Below, piece after piece: positions 40,364 to 49,177 of a DNA stretch of 64,000 nucleotides (position 1 is the stretch's first letter; each line of letters opens with the position of its first letter). A program made the translations under genes and the position numbers. Source of the stretch: Verrucomicrobia bacterium UBA3841 (GTDB lineage Bacteria; Verrucomicrobiota; Kiritimatiellia; RFP12; UBA1067). Where the stretch lies: NCBI GenBank assembly GCA_002392765.1, contig DGHT01000034.1:29072-93071 (forward strand). The letters are read 5' to 3'. A model generated the notes under the pieces. The model searched no databases, was not told where the DNA came from, and saw nothing but the letters and a program-made list of their open reading frames with translations.

Positions 40364-41461
40364 ATGAGCAAGCCCGAATATGAAGTCTGCGACTTCGGAA
40401 CTACGAAGTACGGAGAGAAGGCAAGGAAATTCACTTTGAAGGGCGCGGGCGGCGTCGTTCTCGAAGTCAGCGACTACGGCGGAAAGGTCGTGCGCCTGTT
40501 CACGCCGGACCGCGAAGGCCGCATGAAGGACGTCGTCGTGGGATTCGATTCCCCCGCCGGATGGGACAACGGCGATGCGTACTGGGGGTGCATCATCGGC
40601 CGCTACGGCAACAGAATCGGGGCGGGGAAATTCACCCTTGACGGAGTCGAATACAAACTTCCCGCCCTCAACAACGCGCCGGGCGGAATCGGCTGCAATC
40701 TGCACGGCGGCGCGCGCGGATGGAACGCGTACGTCTGGGGCGCGGAACCGTTTGTGAAGGGCGACGACGTCGGCGTCGTGTTCACCCACGTCTCGCCGGA
40801 CGGCGACGAGGGGTTCCCCGGGAAGGTCGAAGTCAAGGTCGTCTACACGCTTACCAGGGACAACGTCTGGCGCGTCGAGTATTCGGCGACGACCGACAAG
40901 GCCACGCCGCTTAACATGACGCAGCACGTCTACTTCAACTTCAAGGGCGAGTCCGGAGGGACGATCGAAGACCACATCATGACGATCGCCGCGTCTTCCG
41001 TCACGCCGACCGACAAAGGCCAGATCCCGACGGGCGAGATCGCGCCGGTCGACGGCACCCCGTTCGATTTCCGCAAGGGGATGCGCATAGGCGAGCGCAT
41101 AAACGAGCCCGACCCCCAGCTCGAAATCGGCAAGGGCTACGACCACAACTGGGTGCTCGACGAGGGTATCATGGCCGGCGGCAAAGGCGGGCTCGTGCAC
41201 GCCGCGACTCTCGCGTGTCCGCTCAACGGCAGGAAGGTGGACGTCTACACGACCGAACCGTGCCTGCAGGTCTACACCGCCAACTGGGCGACGTACGACC
41301 AGACCGCGAAAGGGGGCGAACACCTGTCGTTCCGCTGCGGCGTGGCGCTGGAGACGCAGCACGCGCCCGACTCGCCGAACAAGCCTGACTGGCCGACGAC
41401 CATCGTCCGTCCCGGCGAAAAATACTCGACCGTCACGGAATTCAGGTTTTCGGCGGAGTGA
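40364..41461 (+). CDS. galM: Aldose 1-epimerase (mutarotase)
   Basis: 365 residues from ATG 40364. GalM family motifs are present: VSDYGGKVVRLFTPDREG, GCIIGRYGNRIGAGKFTLDG, LHGGARGWN (first catalytic-pocket His), NMTQHVYFNFKG (general acid His), GYDHNWVLD, and a C-terminal LETQHAPDSPN with PGEKY. It interconverts alpha and beta anomers of galactose or glucose in sugar uptake pathways. No signal peptide is visible, so it is probably cytoplasmic. Transcribed alone, between the metal-efflux pair and the hydrogenase operon. Confidence 0.92.
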   Translation: MSKPEYEVCDFGTTKYGEKARKFTLKGAGGVVLEVSDYGGKVVRLFTPDREGRMKDVVVGFDSPAGWDNGDAYWGCIIGRYGNRIGAGKFTLDGVEYKLPALNNAPGGIGCNLHGGARGWNAYVWGAEPFVKGDDVGVVFTHVSPDGDEGFPGKVEVKVVYTLTRDNVWRVEYSATTDKATPLNMTQHVYFNFKGESGGTIEDHIMTIAASSVTPTDKGQIPTGEIAPVDGTPFDFRKGMRIGERINEPDPQLEIGKGYDHNWVLDEGIMAGGKGGLVHAATLACPLNGRKVDVYTTEPCLQVYTANWATYDQTAKGGEHLSFRCGVALETQHAPDSPNKPDWPTTIVRPGEKYSTVTEFRFSAE

Positions 41462-41479
41462 CGCCGCGTATTCTTTGTC

Positions 41480-41508
41480 TTGTCTAACTTGATTTTTTAT
41501 GGGATAAT
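41480..41508 (+). promoter_or_regulatory. Promoter of the hydrogenase operon
   Basis: TTGTCT (41480-41485) and GATAAT (41503-41508) are 17 bases apart in an AT-rich gap. The leader to ATG 41582 is about 67 bases. Confidence 0.6.
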
Positions 41509-41581
41509 ATTCTGAAACATCGAAAAATTCGAGGAATATCGCCCCGTACAGTTTCCAAACCAACAACCGAGGATAACAACA

Positions 41582-42061
41582 ATGAGCAAAACCCTAGAGA
41601 CGATGACGCCGGAGCTGCGTTCGTTCATCGAGGACTGGAAGGCCAAACCCGGCAACCTGATCATGGTGCTGCACCGGGTGCAGCAGACTTACGGCTACAT
41701 CCCGCGCGAAATCGCCGTCGAGACCGGCCGGCTGCTGGACGTACCGCTGGCCAAGATATACGGTGTGATCACGTTCTACAATTTCTTCCGTCTGCAGAAG
41801 GCCGGCAAGTACAACATCCAGGTGTGTCTCGGCACGGCCTGCTACCTCAGGGGCGGCGACGACATCATCAAGGAATTCGAGCGTCAGCTCGGCGTCGGTC
41901 TGAACGCCACGTCCTCGGACGGGATGTTTTCCGTCGAGGCGGTCCGCTGCCTGGGGTGCTGCGGCCTCGCGCCGGTGGCGGTCGTAAACGGCGAAGTCCA
42001 CGGCAAGCTGTCCGCCAAGGACGTGACCGGCATCATCGAACAGTACCGCCAGCGCGGCTAG
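41582..42061 (+). CDS. hndA: HndA/NuoE-like [2Fe-2S] subunit of bifurcating hydrogenase
   Basis: 159 residues, NuoE/24-kDa family. N-terminal helices (LIMVLHRVQQTYGYIPREIA) precede the thioredoxin-like [2Fe-2S] domain with ligands in CLGTACYLRGG and CLGCCGLAP. In electron-bifurcating hydrogenases this subunit relays electrons between the flavin subunit and HydA. The gene order here is NuoE-like, small ferredoxin, NuoF-like, HydA, the same as hndABCD of Desulfovibrio fructosivorans. It follows its own promoter. Confidence 0.9.
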   Translation: MSKTLETMTPELRSFIEDWKAKPGNLIMVLHRVQQTYGYIPREIAVETGRLLDVPLAKIYGVITFYNFFRLQKAGKYNIQVCLGTACYLRGGDDIIKEFERQLGVGLNATSSDGMFSVEAVRCLGCCGLAPVAVVNGEVHGKLSAKDVTGIIEQYRQRG

Positions 42062-42093
42062 GCAATTTCATACAAATCCAAGGAGATCGAAAA

Positions 42094-42489
42094 ATGGCGA
42101 AACTCACGCTTGAAGACCTGCGCAGGATGCGCGGGGAGAAACAGAAGGCCATGGAGATGCGCGAATCCTCCAACAAGGATGTGCAGGTCGTGGTGGGAAT
42201 GGGCACGTGCGGCATAGCGGCGGGCGCGAAAGACACTTTCACGGCGCTCGTCTCCGCAATTGACGAGAAGGGGCTTACAAACGTCCTCATCCGCCAGACC
42301 GGCTGCATGGGCATGTGCCACAGCGAGCCGACCGTGGAGGTCGTGGTCCCCGGCATGCCCGCCGTCATATACGGACACGTCGACGCGGCGACTGCCAGGG
42401 AAATCGTCGAAAAGCACATCGTCGGATGCGAGCTTATCGAGGGCAAGATCCTCGACAGGCCTTCCATCGACATCATCAAGAACGGCTGA
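42094..42489 (+). CDS. hndB: HndB-like thioredoxin-fold [2Fe-2S] ferredoxin
   Basis: 131 residues from ATG 42094 (AAGGAG upstream). A thioredoxin-like ferredoxin domain has the Cys set MGTCGIAAGAK and RQTGCMGMCHSEP. HndB proteins have this size and position between the NuoE- and NuoF-like genes. The role is electron transfer within the complex. It also resembles the N-terminal domain of the next protein, so the two may share ancestry. Confidence 0.82.
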   Translation: MAKLTLEDLRRMRGEKQKAMEMRESSNKDVQVVVGMGTCGIAAGAKDTFTALVSAIDEKGLTNVLIRQTGCMGMCHSEPTVEVVVPGMPAVIYGHVDAATAREIVEKHIVGCELIEGKILDRPSIDIIKNG

Positions 42490-42533
42490 AGCCGGTATCA
42501 ACCGTAACACCGGTTTAACAGGAGTTTACGAAA

Positions 42534-44321
42534 ATGGCATACGAATCTTACGTATTGGTTTGCGGCGGCACCGCCTGCTGTTCCGGCGGCGGCACCGATG
42601 TCGTTGAAGCGTTCAAGAAAGAGCTTGACGCCCAGGGTCTGTCCGGCAAGGTCCAGGTGGTTGTGACTGGATGTCTCGGTTTCTGCGAACAGGGACCGAT
42701 TGTCAAGATACTCCCCCAGGGGACGTTCTACGTCCAGGTGCATGAAGAGGACGTCAAGGAGATCGTCGCCGAGCACCTCGTCAAGGGGCGCGTCGTGCAG
42801 CGTCTGTGCTACGACCCCGAGCAGGCGAAGAAGCTCGTCGCGGAGGCGAACATTCCGTTCTACCAGAAGCAGTACCGCATCGTTCTCAGGAACTGCGGCG
42901 TGATCGACCCCGAGAAGATCGAGGACTACATCGCCCGCGACGGCTACAAGGCCATTGAAAAGGTCCTCTTCGAGATGACGCCCGAGCAGGTCGTCGAAGA
43001 GATGCTCAAGTCGGGCCTCCGCGGACGCGGCGGCGCGGGCTTCCCGACGGGAATGAAGTGGAAGTTCGCCCAGCAGCAGCCCAAGGGCCAGAAGTACATG
43101 GTCTGCAACGCCGACGAAGGCGACCCGGGCGCGTACATGGACCGTTCGACCCTTGAAGGCGATCCCCATTCGATTCTCGAGGCCATGACGATCGCCGGCT
43201 ACGCGATCGGAGCGTCCAAGGGCTTCATCTACATCCGCGCGGAGTATCCCCTCGCGATCCACCGCCTCGAAGTGGCGATCGGGCAGGCCCGCGACCTCGG
43301 ACTTCTCGGCGACGACATTCTCGGCAGCGGTTTCTCGTTCGATATCGAGCTGAGGTTCGGCGCCGGCGCGTTCGTCTGCGGCGAAGAGACGGCTCTTCTG
43401 CAGTCCATCGAAGGCAACCGCGGCATGCCCAAGCCCCGTCCGCCGTTCCCGGCCGTCAAGGGCCTCTGGGGACGTCCCACGGTCATCAACAACGTCGAAA
43501 CGCTCGCCAACATCCCCGTCATCATCAACAAGGGCGCGGACTGGTTCTCGAAGATCGGCACCGCGACGTCCAAGGGCACGAAGGTGTTCGCGCTCACCGG
43601 CAAGGTCAACAACTCCGGCCTTATCGAAGTTCCCATGGGCACGACCCTCAGGGAGATCATCTTCGACATCGGCGGCGGCATCCGCGGCGGACACCAGTTC
43701 AAGGCGGCCCAGACCGGCGGACCTTCCGGCGGCATCATCCCGCCGCAGTTCCTCGACACGCCCATCGACTACGAAAACCTCGCCAAGATCGGCTCTATCA
43801 TGGGTTCGGGCGGCCTCATCGTCATGGACGAGACCGACTGCGTCGTCGATATCGCGAAGTTCTACCTCGACTTCACCGTCGACGAGAGCTGCGGAAAGTG
43901 CGCTCCGTGCCGCATCGGCGGCAGGAAGCTCTTGAACTACCTCAAGAAGATCACGGACGGACGCGGCACCGAGGACGACATCGTCCAGATGCAGAACATA
44001 TCCGACGCGATGTGCAAGGCGTCGCTCTGCGGTCTCGGACAGACCGCCTCCAACCCCGTCAGGTCCACGCTGAGGTACTTCATGGACGAGTACATGGAGC
44101 ACATCAAGGACAAGAAGTGCCGCGCGGGCAAGTGCTCGAAGCTCATCCAGTACAAGATCGACCCGGCGAAGTGCAAAGGCTGCACGCTCTGCGCGCGCAA
44201 GTGCCCCGCCGGCGCGATATCGGGCACGGTCAAGAACCCGCATGTCATAGACCAGTCGAAGTGCATCAAGTGCGGCCAGTGCGAACTGAACTGCAAGTTC
44301 GGCGCGATCAGCCACGGCTGA
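42534..44321 (+). CDS. hndC: HndC/NuoF-like flavin subunit (HydB)
   Basis: 595 residues. An N-terminal [2Fe-2S] thioredoxin-like domain (CGGTACCSGGG, CLGFCEQGP) is followed by the NuoF core with the NADH/FMN site (SGLRGRGGAGFPTGMKW, GAGAFVCGEETALLQS), an SLBB domain and a 4Fe-4S binding region (ESCGKCAPCRIGG). The C-terminal 2x[4Fe-4S] ferredoxin has CKGCTLCARKCP and CIKCGQCELNCK. It holds the FMN where electron bifurcation or NAD(P)H exchange occurs. A 40-base tandem repeat separates it from hndD. Confidence 0.92.
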   Translation: MAYESYVLVCGGTACCSGGGTDVVEAFKKELDAQGLSGKVQVVVTGCLGFCEQGPIVKILPQGTFYVQVHEEDVKEIVAEHLVKGRVVQRLCYDPEQAKKLVAEANIPFYQKQYRIVLRNCGVIDPEKIEDYIARDGYKAIEKVLFEMTPEQVVEEMLKSGLRGRGGAGFPTGMKWKFAQQQPKGQKYMVCNADEGDPGAYMDRSTLEGDPHSILEAMTIAGYAIGASKGFIYIRAEYPLAIHRLEVAIGQARDLGLLGDDILGSGFSFDIELRFGAGAFVCGEETALLQSIEGNRGMPKPRPPFPAVKGLWGRPTVINNVETLANIPVIINKGADWFSKIGTATSKGTKVFALTGKVNNSGLIEVPMGTTLREIIFDIGGGIRGGHQFKAAQTGGPSGGIIPPQFLDTPIDYENLAKIGSIMGSGGLIVMDETDCVVDIAKFYLDFTVDESCGKCAPCRIGGRKLLNYLKKITDGRGTEDDIVQMQNISDAMCKASLCGLGQTASNPVRSTLRYFMDEYMEHIKDKKCRAGKCSKLIQYKIDPAKCKGCTLCARKCPAGAISGTVKNPHVIDQSKCIKCGQCELNCKFGAISHG

Positions 44322-44362
44322 AAGTTGAAAAGTTGAAAAGTTGAAAAGTTGAAAAGTTGAAG
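44322..44362 (+). repeat. Five AGTTGAAA units between hndC and hndD
   Basis: Directly after the hndC stop there are five near-perfect 8-nt units (AAGTTGAA), ending about 11 bases before ATG 44373. It is the cleanest array of the GTTGAAAA dialect in the window. Only the purine arm is present. It sits where the ribosome site of hndD should be; the nearest purine run is GAAGG at 44357-44361. Confidence 0.9.
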
Positions 44363-44372
44363 GTTTAATAAC

Positions 44373-46178
44373 ATGGAAACTCCTGAACTTATCACCCTTG
44401 AGATCAATGGCAAGTCCGTGACCGTCCCGAAGGGAACGACGATTCTAAACGCGGCCAAAGCCGCGCACATAAAAATCCCGACGCTCTGCTACCATCCCGA
44501 CCTCAAGGCCGGCGCGAGCTGCGGAATATGCGTGGTCAGGCAGCTCGTGCCCAGCCGCACGGAGCAGGGCAAGTGGGTTCCGTCCCCGAAACTGCTCAGG
44601 GCGTGCTGCACGGAGGCGACCGCCGGAATGAAGATTCTGACGCACGATCCCGACATCGTGCAGGTCCGCAAGACGGTTCTCGAGCTGATCCTCGCGAACC
44701 ATCCTTCCGACTGTCTGCAGTGCCCCAGGTCCGGTTCGTGCGAACTCCAGGCCATCGCCGCCGATTTCGGCATCAGGGAGATTCCGTTCCCGAAAGAGGT
44801 CATCCACCGCGACGTCGACAAATCGACTCCCTCGATCGTCCTCAACCCCGACAAGTGCATCAAGTGCGGCAGGTGCGCGGAAGTGTGCCAGCAGATGCAG
44901 AACGTCTGGGCGCTCGAATTCATCGGAAGAGGCGAGAAGACGGTCATGGCCCCCGCGGCCGGCGTCCCGCTTGCCGAGTCCCCGTGCATCAAGTGCGGAC
45001 AGTGCTCCGCGCACTGCCCCGTCGGCGCGATATACGAGAACGACGAGACGGCGAAGGTCTGGGCTGCTTTGCGCGACCCGGAGCTGACCTGCCTCGTGCA
45101 GATCGCCCCCGCCGTCCGCGTCGCCCTCGGCGAAGCGTTCGGAATGGAGCCCGGCGCGCTCACGACGGGCAAGATATACGCTGCTCTGCGCATGATCGGA
45201 TTCGACAAGGTGTTCGACACGAACTTCTCCGCCGACGTCACGATCATGGAGGAGGGGACCGAATTCATCAAGCGCTTCACGGGAGGCGGCACGCTTCCTC
45301 TTCTCACGTCCTGCTGCCCTGCGTGGACAGACTGGATGGAGAAGTATGCGCCGGATTTCTCCGAGAACTTCTCCACGGCCAAGTCCCCGCAGCAGATGCT
45401 TTCGGCTCTCGCCAAGAGCTACTGGGCGGAAAAGAACGGAATCGACCACACCAAGATCCACGTCACTTCGATCATGCCCTGCACGGCCAAGAAGTACGAG
45501 ATCAGCCGCGACGAGAACATGTCCGCAACCGGAACGCAGGATACGGACGTCGTGCTCACCACGCGAGAACTCGCGCGCATGATCAAGGCCGCCGGCATCG
45601 ATTTCAACGACCTGCCCGAAGAGAAGGCCGACGATCTGCTCGGCGCGTACACCGGCGCCGGCACGATCTTCGGCGTGACGGGCGGCGTCATGGAAGCGGC
45701 GCTCCGTACGGCGTACTGCCTTATCACCGGCGAGGCGCAGCCGCCCTCGATCGACTTCAAGGAGGTCCGCGGCATGGAAGGCGTCAAGACCGCGACGATC
45801 GACATCAAGGGCACGAAGGTCAACATCGCCGTCGCGCACCAGATGGGCAACGTCGAAAAGGTCATCGACCAGATCCGCGAAGACCGCAAGAACGGCGTCA
45901 AGCCGCGCTACGACTTCATCGAAGTCATGGCGTGCCGCGGCGGATGCATCGGCGGCGGCGGCCAGCCGTGCCTTGCGACCGACGAGGTCCGCGCGAAACG
46001 CACGGCTGGCATCTACACCGACGACGAGAAGAGCGTCCTCAGGATGAGCCACCTCAACCCCGAGGTTCAGGCCCTCTACAAAGACTATCTCGGCGAAACA
46101 GGCGCGAACGGCGGCGAGAAGGCGGAGCATCTGCTCCACACGCACTACCACAAGCGCGATGTCTACAAATTCAACTGA
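44373..46178 (+). CDS. hndD: [FeFe]-hydrogenase catalytic subunit HydA/HndD
   Basis: 601 residues. An N-terminal plant-type [2Fe-2S] domain (CYHPDLKAGASCGICVV) is followed by a His-Cys3 [4Fe-4S] site (HPSDCLQCPRSGSCELQ) and two [4Fe-4S] motifs (CIKCGRCAEVC, CIKCGQCSAHCP). The H-cluster domain has LTSCCPAW (C314 for proton transfer, C315 ligand), MPCTAKKYE (C370) and ACRGGCIGGGGQP (C521, C525). All H-cluster cysteines are present, so it should be active after HydEFG maturation; no maturases lie in the window. It ends in the small-subunit-like tail. With HndABC it probably couples H2 to NAD(P)H and ferredoxin. Confidence 0.95.
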   Translation: METPELITLEINGKSVTVPKGTTILNAAKAAHIKIPTLCYHPDLKAGASCGICVVRQLVPSRTEQGKWVPSPKLLRACCTEATAGMKILTHDPDIVQVRKTVLELILANHPSDCLQCPRSGSCELQAIAADFGIREIPFPKEVIHRDVDKSTPSIVLNPDKCIKCGRCAEVCQQMQNVWALEFIGRGEKTVMAPAAGVPLAESPCIKCGQCSAHCPVGAIYENDETAKVWAALRDPELTCLVQIAPAVRVALGEAFGMEPGALTTGKIYAALRMIGFDKVFDTNFSADVTIMEEGTEFIKRFTGGGTLPLLTSCCPAWTDWMEKYAPDFSENFSTAKSPQQMLSALAKSYWAEKNGIDHTKIHVTSIMPCTAKKYEISRDENMSATGTQDTDVVLTTRELARMIKAAGIDFNDLPEEKADDLLGAYTGAGTIFGVTGGVMEAALRTAYCLITGEAQPPSIDFKEVRGMEGVKTATIDIKGTKVNIAVAHQMGNVEKVIDQIREDRKNGVKPRYDFIEVMACRGGCIGGGGQPCLATDEVRAKRTAGIYTDDEKSVLRMSHLNPEVQALYKDYLGETGANGGEKAEHLLHTHYHKRDVYKFN

Positions 46179-46202
46179 AAAAAAACAATGGAGAATTCCG
46201 AA

Positions 46203-47660
46203 ATGGGGACGAATCGTCGTGATTTTCTGAAAGGTACCGCATGGATGGGCGCCGTTGCCGCTTTCTCCGGCTGCGCCGCAACCGGCGAAAAGCTCGGCGG
46301 CGCCGGCAGGATGTCTTACTATGCCGACAAGCCGATACAGAAGCTCCGCGTCGGAGTTGTCGGACTGGGCATGCGCGGCCCCGGAGCCGTGCACAGGCTC
46401 TCGTCCATCCCGGGCGTCGAAGTGCAGGCTCTGTGCGACCTGTACAAGGCGCGCGTCGACAGAATGCAGGAGCATCTCAAGAGCAAGGGCAGCCCGGCGG
46501 CGCGGTCGTACTACGTGTATGAATCCGATTCCGACGGAAGCTCGAGCGACGAGACGGCCGCATACCGCGCAATGTGCGAGAGCGATCTCGATCTCGTCTA
46601 CATTGCGACCCCCTGGGCCACGCATACGCCCATCGCGCTTTACGCCATGGAGCACGGAAAGCATGTCGCCATCGAGGTTCCGAGCGCGATGACCCTCGAC
46701 GACTGCTTCGCGCTCGTCGAGACTTCCGAGCGCACCGGACGCCACTGCATGCAGCTGGAGAACTGCTGCTACGGCGAGGTCGAGCTTCTCACGCTCAATC
46801 TCGCGCGCCAGGGCATCCTCGGCGAGCTGGTCCACGGCGAGGGCGCGTACATCCACGACCTCCGCGATCTCAACTATCTCGACCCGGCCAAGGGCGGATA
46901 CCAGGGATACTGGAGGCTCAAGTGGAACCGCGACCATTTCGGAAACCCGTATCCGACGCACGGCCTTCTGCCGATAATGCAGGCGATGAACATCAACCGC
47001 GGCGACAGATTCGACTACCTTACGTGCGTTTCGTCCGCGCAGATCGGCATGGACTCCTACGCGAAAGCGAAGTTCGGACCCGACAGCTGGCAGGCCCGGC
47101 TCCATCCCAAGTGCGGCGACATGTCCACGACCGTCATCAGGACCCTCAAGGGCAGGACGATCATGGTCCAGCACGACGTCACCAGCGCGCGTCCGTACAG
47201 CAGAATCAATCTGCTTTCCGGCACGAAGGGATGCCTCAACGACTATCCGTTCCGCATTACATTCGCCGAGAAGGAAGGCGACGGCGCGCACGGCTGGTTC
47301 GACCAGAACAAGACCGCCGAGATCTGCGCCAAGTACATGCACCCCCTGTGGAAGGCGGCCGGCAAGCTCGCCCAGAAGATGGGTGGACACGGCGGAATGG
47401 ACTTCCTCATGGATCTCAGGCTCTGCTACTGCCTGCAGAACGGACTTCCGCTCGATATGGACGTGTACGATCTTGCCGCTTCCTGCTCCATCTGCGAGCT
47501 TTCGGAGCGTTCGGCGCTCAACCGCGGCGCTTCGCAGGACGTACCCGATTTCACAAAGGGCGGATGGAAGTCGGCAAAGCCGCTCGATATCGTCACGATC
47601 GATCTCGAGAAGCTCGGCCTGACCGACGTGGAGAAGGACGAGTCTCAGCTGAATGTCTGA
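46203..47660 (+). CDS. GH109-like Gfo/Idh/MocA protein with Tat/lipoprotein signal
   Basis: 485 residues from ATG 46203; an upstream in-frame ATG 46188 adds 5 residues. The Tat-type signal NRRDFLKGTAWMGAVAAFSGC ends in a possible lipidation Cys. The Rossmann NAD domain is KLRVGVVGLGMRGPGAVHRL, with ATPWATHTPIALYAMEHGKHVAIEVP. The C-terminal part has QLENCCYGEVELLTLNLARQG, GEGAYIHDLRDL, YPTHGLLPIMQAMNINRGDRF and GHGGMDFLMDLRL, which closely resemble GH109 alpha-N-acetylgalactosaminidases. These use bound NAD to cleave GalNAc, for example from mucin or blood-group glycans. It probably acts outside the inner membrane. Confidence 0.8.
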   Translation: MGTNRRDFLKGTAWMGAVAAFSGCAATGEKLGGAGRMSYYADKPIQKLRVGVVGLGMRGPGAVHRLSSIPGVEVQALCDLYKARVDRMQEHLKSKGSPAARSYYVYESDSDGSSSDETAAYRAMCESDLDLVYIATPWATHTPIALYAMEHGKHVAIEVPSAMTLDDCFALVETSERTGRHCMQLENCCYGEVELLTLNLARQGILGELVHGEGAYIHDLRDLNYLDPAKGGYQGYWRLKWNRDHFGNPYPTHGLLPIMQAMNINRGDRFDYLTCVSSAQIGMDSYAKAKFGPDSWQARLHPKCGDMSTTVIRTLKGRTIMVQHDVTSARPYSRINLLSGTKGCLNDYPFRITFAEKEGDGAHGWFDQNKTAEICAKYMHPLWKAAGKLAQKMGGHGGMDFLMDLRLCYCLQNGLPLDMDVYDLAASCSICELSERSALNRGASQDVPDFTKGGWKSAKPLDIVTIDLEKLGLTDVEKDESQLNV

Positions 47661-48147
47661 GACCGCAGCTAAAATACTGTCGCACGACTGCGGACCTTTC
47701 TGGCAATTCGCCAAGTACGCCGTGATAGGCGTACTGTCCACGGTCGTGCAGACTTGTTTTTTCTACCTGCTCGCGTCCACTTTTCTCAAGTGCCTCAAGT
47801 GCGACGACTGGGCGGTCAGGCTTCTGCGTCTGCCCTCGTCGGATGCGGGAGACGCCCTGCGGGCCGCAAGGTTTGCGGCGGCGACGGCGTTCGCCTTCAC
47901 CGTGGCCAACGTATTCTGCTGGATCATGAACAGGCTTTTCGTGTTCGAGCCGGGAGAATACTCCTGGTACGTCGAGCTGGGCATGTTCTTCGCATCGTCG
48001 GCTTTTTCAGTCTGTCTGGCGATGCTTTTGGCGTGGGCGCTGATCAAATATTTTTCGATGATGACTACGGCGGCGGTCTTTCTCGAAGTCGCCGTTTCGC
48101 TCATATTCAATTTCCTGGTCAGGAAATTCGTGATTTTCAAAGCGTGA
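47653..48147 (+). CDS. GtrA-like membrane protein
   Basis: 164 residues with four predicted membrane helices. GtrA/DPMS family motifs are present: FAKYAVIGVLSTVVQTCFFYLL at the start and NVFCWIMNRLFVF and FNFLVRKFVIF at the end. GtrA proteins help flip lipid-linked sugars used to modify surface polysaccharides. The ATG overlaps the end of the GH109-like gene by 8 bases. No glycosyltransferase partner is adjacent. Confidence 0.85.
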   Translation: MSETAAKILSHDCGPFWQFAKYAVIGVLSTVVQTCFFYLLASTFLKCLKCDDWAVRLLRLPSSDAGDALRAARFAAATAFAFTVANVFCWIMNRLFVFEPGEYSWYVELGMFFASSAFSVCLAMLLAWALIKYFSMMTTAAVFLEVAVSLIFNFLVRKFVIFKA

Positions 48148-48170
48148 ATGCGCGCATTAAGGAGGTCTTC

Positions 48171-49112
48171 GTGAAAAAATTGCTGTTTGTATCGGTATCA
48201 GTCCTTTTGTCCGTGTCGTGCGCGGCTGCGGCATGGAGCGGGTCTTTGTTCGGAAAGCGTCTAGGCGACAGTGCACCGGTCTCTCCGGATGCGGAAAAAT
48301 GTCTATACGGACTTCCGATAGACGGATTCGTCCCCGAGAAACTGTTTCTCGATTTTACGGTATATGCGTTGTGGGTCACTCCGGCGACAGACAAGGTGGC
48401 GGCCATCGTCGCCGTGGCGGAAATAGATGACGACCCGGTTGCCGCCAAAGTTCTTCGCAAGAAAGCGGCCACTCTGGTCACGACCAAGTTCCCGGAGGCG
48501 AAGGTCGAAGAGGGCAAGGACGGCGACATCACACTCACTATGGACAACAAGGATATCGTTGCCGTCGAAATTGTCGACGGCAATGTTATTGTCCAGGCGA
48601 TACGCCCCGCGCTTCTGCAGCGGGGAATCGCCGAGTTTGGCAGACAGGTCAACGCCGGAGCATGGAAGGGGAGACTGTTCGGGGCAACGCTGGGCGACCC
48701 GTCCGCCGTTCCCGCCGGTGCGGAGACGAGCGAGGCCGGCCTTCCCATTGTTGCGATAGAGCCCGACCGTCCTATCGACGGTTTTGGCGCGTACGCGGCA
48801 TGGATCACCCCCTCCTCGAAGAAGATCGCACTGATATGCGCCGTTGCGGAAATCGACAAAGACAATGACGATCCGCAACTTATCCGCGGCAAGACGGCGC
48901 GGCTGCTGAAGGCCATGTTCCCGGAGGCTCGCGATAAAGAGGACAAGGACGGCGACTGGACGCTCACGATGGACAACGGGGATGTCATCGGCGTCGAAAT
49001 CAGCGGCGACAGCATCCTTGTCCAGGCGATACGCCCCGCGCTTCTGCAGCAGGGAATTTTCGAGTTCAATCAAAAGGTTTCATCCGACCGGGACAGCCTT
49101 GACGCGCTTTAA
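48171..49112 (+). CDS. Secreted protein of two tandem copies of an unknown domain
   Basis: 313 residues from GTG 48171, with AAGGAGG at 48158-48164. Signal peptide: LLFVSVSVLLSVSCAAAA. Two repeats of about 135 residues follow (about 22-156 and 165-298). Each opens W(S/K)GxLFGxxLGD, has LPI, Y(A)xWxTPxxxK, AVAEID, a basic helix ending K(T/A)MFPEA, DGDxTLTMDN and ends VQAIRPALLQxGIxEF. The last stretch is nearly identical at DNA level (48593 and 49019 regions), so the duplication is recent or homogenised. The domain is not recognised, and no catalytic residues stand out. Confidence 0.7.
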   Translation: MKKLLFVSVSVLLSVSCAAAAWSGSLFGKRLGDSAPVSPDAEKCLYGLPIDGFVPEKLFLDFTVYALWVTPATDKVAAIVAVAEIDDDPVAAKVLRKKAATLVTTKFPEAKVEEGKDGDITLTMDNKDIVAVEIVDGNVIVQAIRPALLQRGIAEFGRQVNAGAWKGRLFGATLGDPSAVPAGAETSEAGLPIVAIEPDRPIDGFGAYAAWITPSSKKIALICAVAEIDKDNDDPQLIRGKTARLLKAMFPEARDKEDKDGDWTLTMDNGDVIGVEISGDSILVQAIRPALLQQGIFEFNQKVSSDRDSLDAL

Positions 49113-49120
49113 AAAGCGCG
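49103..49120. terminator. Hairpin overlapping the stop codon
   Basis: CGCGCTTT (49103-49110) pairs with AAAGCGCG (49113-49120); the stop TAA lies in the loop region. It sits between convergent genes. No T-run follows. Confidence 0.45.
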
Positions 49121-49147
49121 GACAATGCGAATCAGGAACGGTGCTGA

Positions 49148-49165
49148 TCCGGCGATTGTGCCGGA
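49148..49165. terminator. Hairpin with GATTGT loop between convergent genes
   Basis: TCCGGC (49148-49153) pairs with GCCGGA (49160-49165) around GATTGT. The same loop and inner stem occur downstream of the regulator gene ending at 61361. Confidence 0.4.
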
Positions 49166-49177
49166 CCGGCTCTCATA

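Noticed and set aside
44445..47741. A 1098-codon open frame on the minus strand across hndD and the GH109-like gene
   Set aside because: It is antisense to two genes with complete catalytic motifs, has no recognisable domains and a His/Arg/Asp-rich composition typical of shadow frames in GC-rich DNA.
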